Below, piece after piece: positions 27,871 to 28,012 of a DNA stretch of 28,012 nucleotides. Made by a program: the position numbers and the translations under genes. A model generated the notes under the pieces. It was not told where the DNA came from and did not search any database. It saw only the letters and a program-made list of their open reading frames with translations. The stretch is taken from assembly GCA_003427395.1 (NCBI GenBank), contig BFEA01000367.1, positions 39,810 to 67,821 of the forward strand. Direction: 5' to 3'. Numbering within the stretch: the first letter of the stretch is position 1; every line of letters begins with the position of its first letter. This DNA comes from Chara braunii (lineage: Eukaryota > Streptophyta > Charophyceae > Charales > Characeae).

Positions 27871-28008
27871 CGGGTCCTACCGGACCCGACTTAGGGCCGG
27901 AGGGACACACCAGGGCCTAAAGGCCCGACCTTGAGGGTCACAGGCCCTAAAGGCCTGATTTTGCACTCAGCCCAGTGGGTAGGCCCAAACGACAGTTTGT
28001 TTGGGCCT
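27871..28008. repeat. Four consecutive GC-rich hairpins
   Basis: CGGGTCC/GGACCCG (27871-27888), GGGCCT/AGGCCC (27913-27926), CAGGCC/GGCCTG (27941-27957) and AGGCCCAAAC/GTTTGGGCCT (27981-28008) are all exact. The GGCCTAA phrase resembles the gypsy LTR composition (GGCCTAAGAGGGCCC at 17170), so this may be an LTR-related fragment continuing beyond the window. Confidence 0.75.
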
Positions 28009-28012
28009 GGCG

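Larger units (their letters stand above)
27038..28012 (+). other. Start of the following intron of the FAAH-like gene
   Basis: The donor is GAG|GTAAAT. No frame resembling the expected FAAH C-terminal tail was found before the end of the window, so the intron is at least 975 nt. Contents are a polypurine tract, a duplicated segment and a set of GC-rich hairpins, listed separately. Confidence 0.6.

Overview
The window looks like nuclear DNA of a large-genome green-lineage organism (streptophyte: a charophycean alga or a land plant). The evidence is plant-type splice signals, two exons resembling plant fatty acid amide hydrolase (FAAH), Ty3/gypsy and LINE retroelement remains, and a piece of plant-type mitochondrial DNA (atp8, rpl2, rps19). 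The species cannot be fixed from sequence alone; very long, repeat-filled introns would fit a genome such as Chara, but that is a guess.

Backbone: almost everything lies inside one plus-strand host gene. A 62-nt exon (1412-1473) and a 96-nt exon (26942-27037) encode consecutive C-terminal pieces of a FAAH-like amidase and join in phase 0 across a 25,468-nt intron. Partial introns flank them on both sides.

Layout of the giant intron: a decayed minus-strand LINE with its poly(A) end (1821-about 5100); an unassigned stretch with a weak gag-like minus-strand ORF (about 5100-6750); a ten-copy array of hairpins with a near-constant loop and covarying stems (6755-7574); a ~125-bp minisatellite (7875-8470); a second hairpin cluster (8489-8762); one arm of an inverted dispersed repeat pair (about 9290-10395); a degenerate Ty3/gypsy element (about 10400-17750) whose gag is interrupted by a ~0.8-kb mitochondrial insert (12625-13428); a purine-rich 70-90-bp minisatellite (18143-19808); a second, truncated copy of the same gypsy family (19890-21738); a short poly(A)-ended insert, a 159-bp tandem duplication and a 19-bp-arm hairpin (21739-22531); the second inverted repeat arm (about 22775-23640); and about 3.3 kb with no recognisable gene. 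The last intron (27038 onward) holds a G-quadruplex-prone purine tract, a 230-bp duplication and four consecutive GC-rich hairpins.

The host amidase is the only gene here likely to be functional. All retroelement reading frames carry stops, frameshifts or deletions, and the mitochondrial genes are fragments. The least explained feature is the hairpin array at 6755-7574: its stems differ in sequence from copy to copy but stay self-complementary around an almost invariant 20-nt core. That is the signature expected of a maintained RNA or single-stranded DNA structure. Hairpins also recur in several unrelated parts of the intron.
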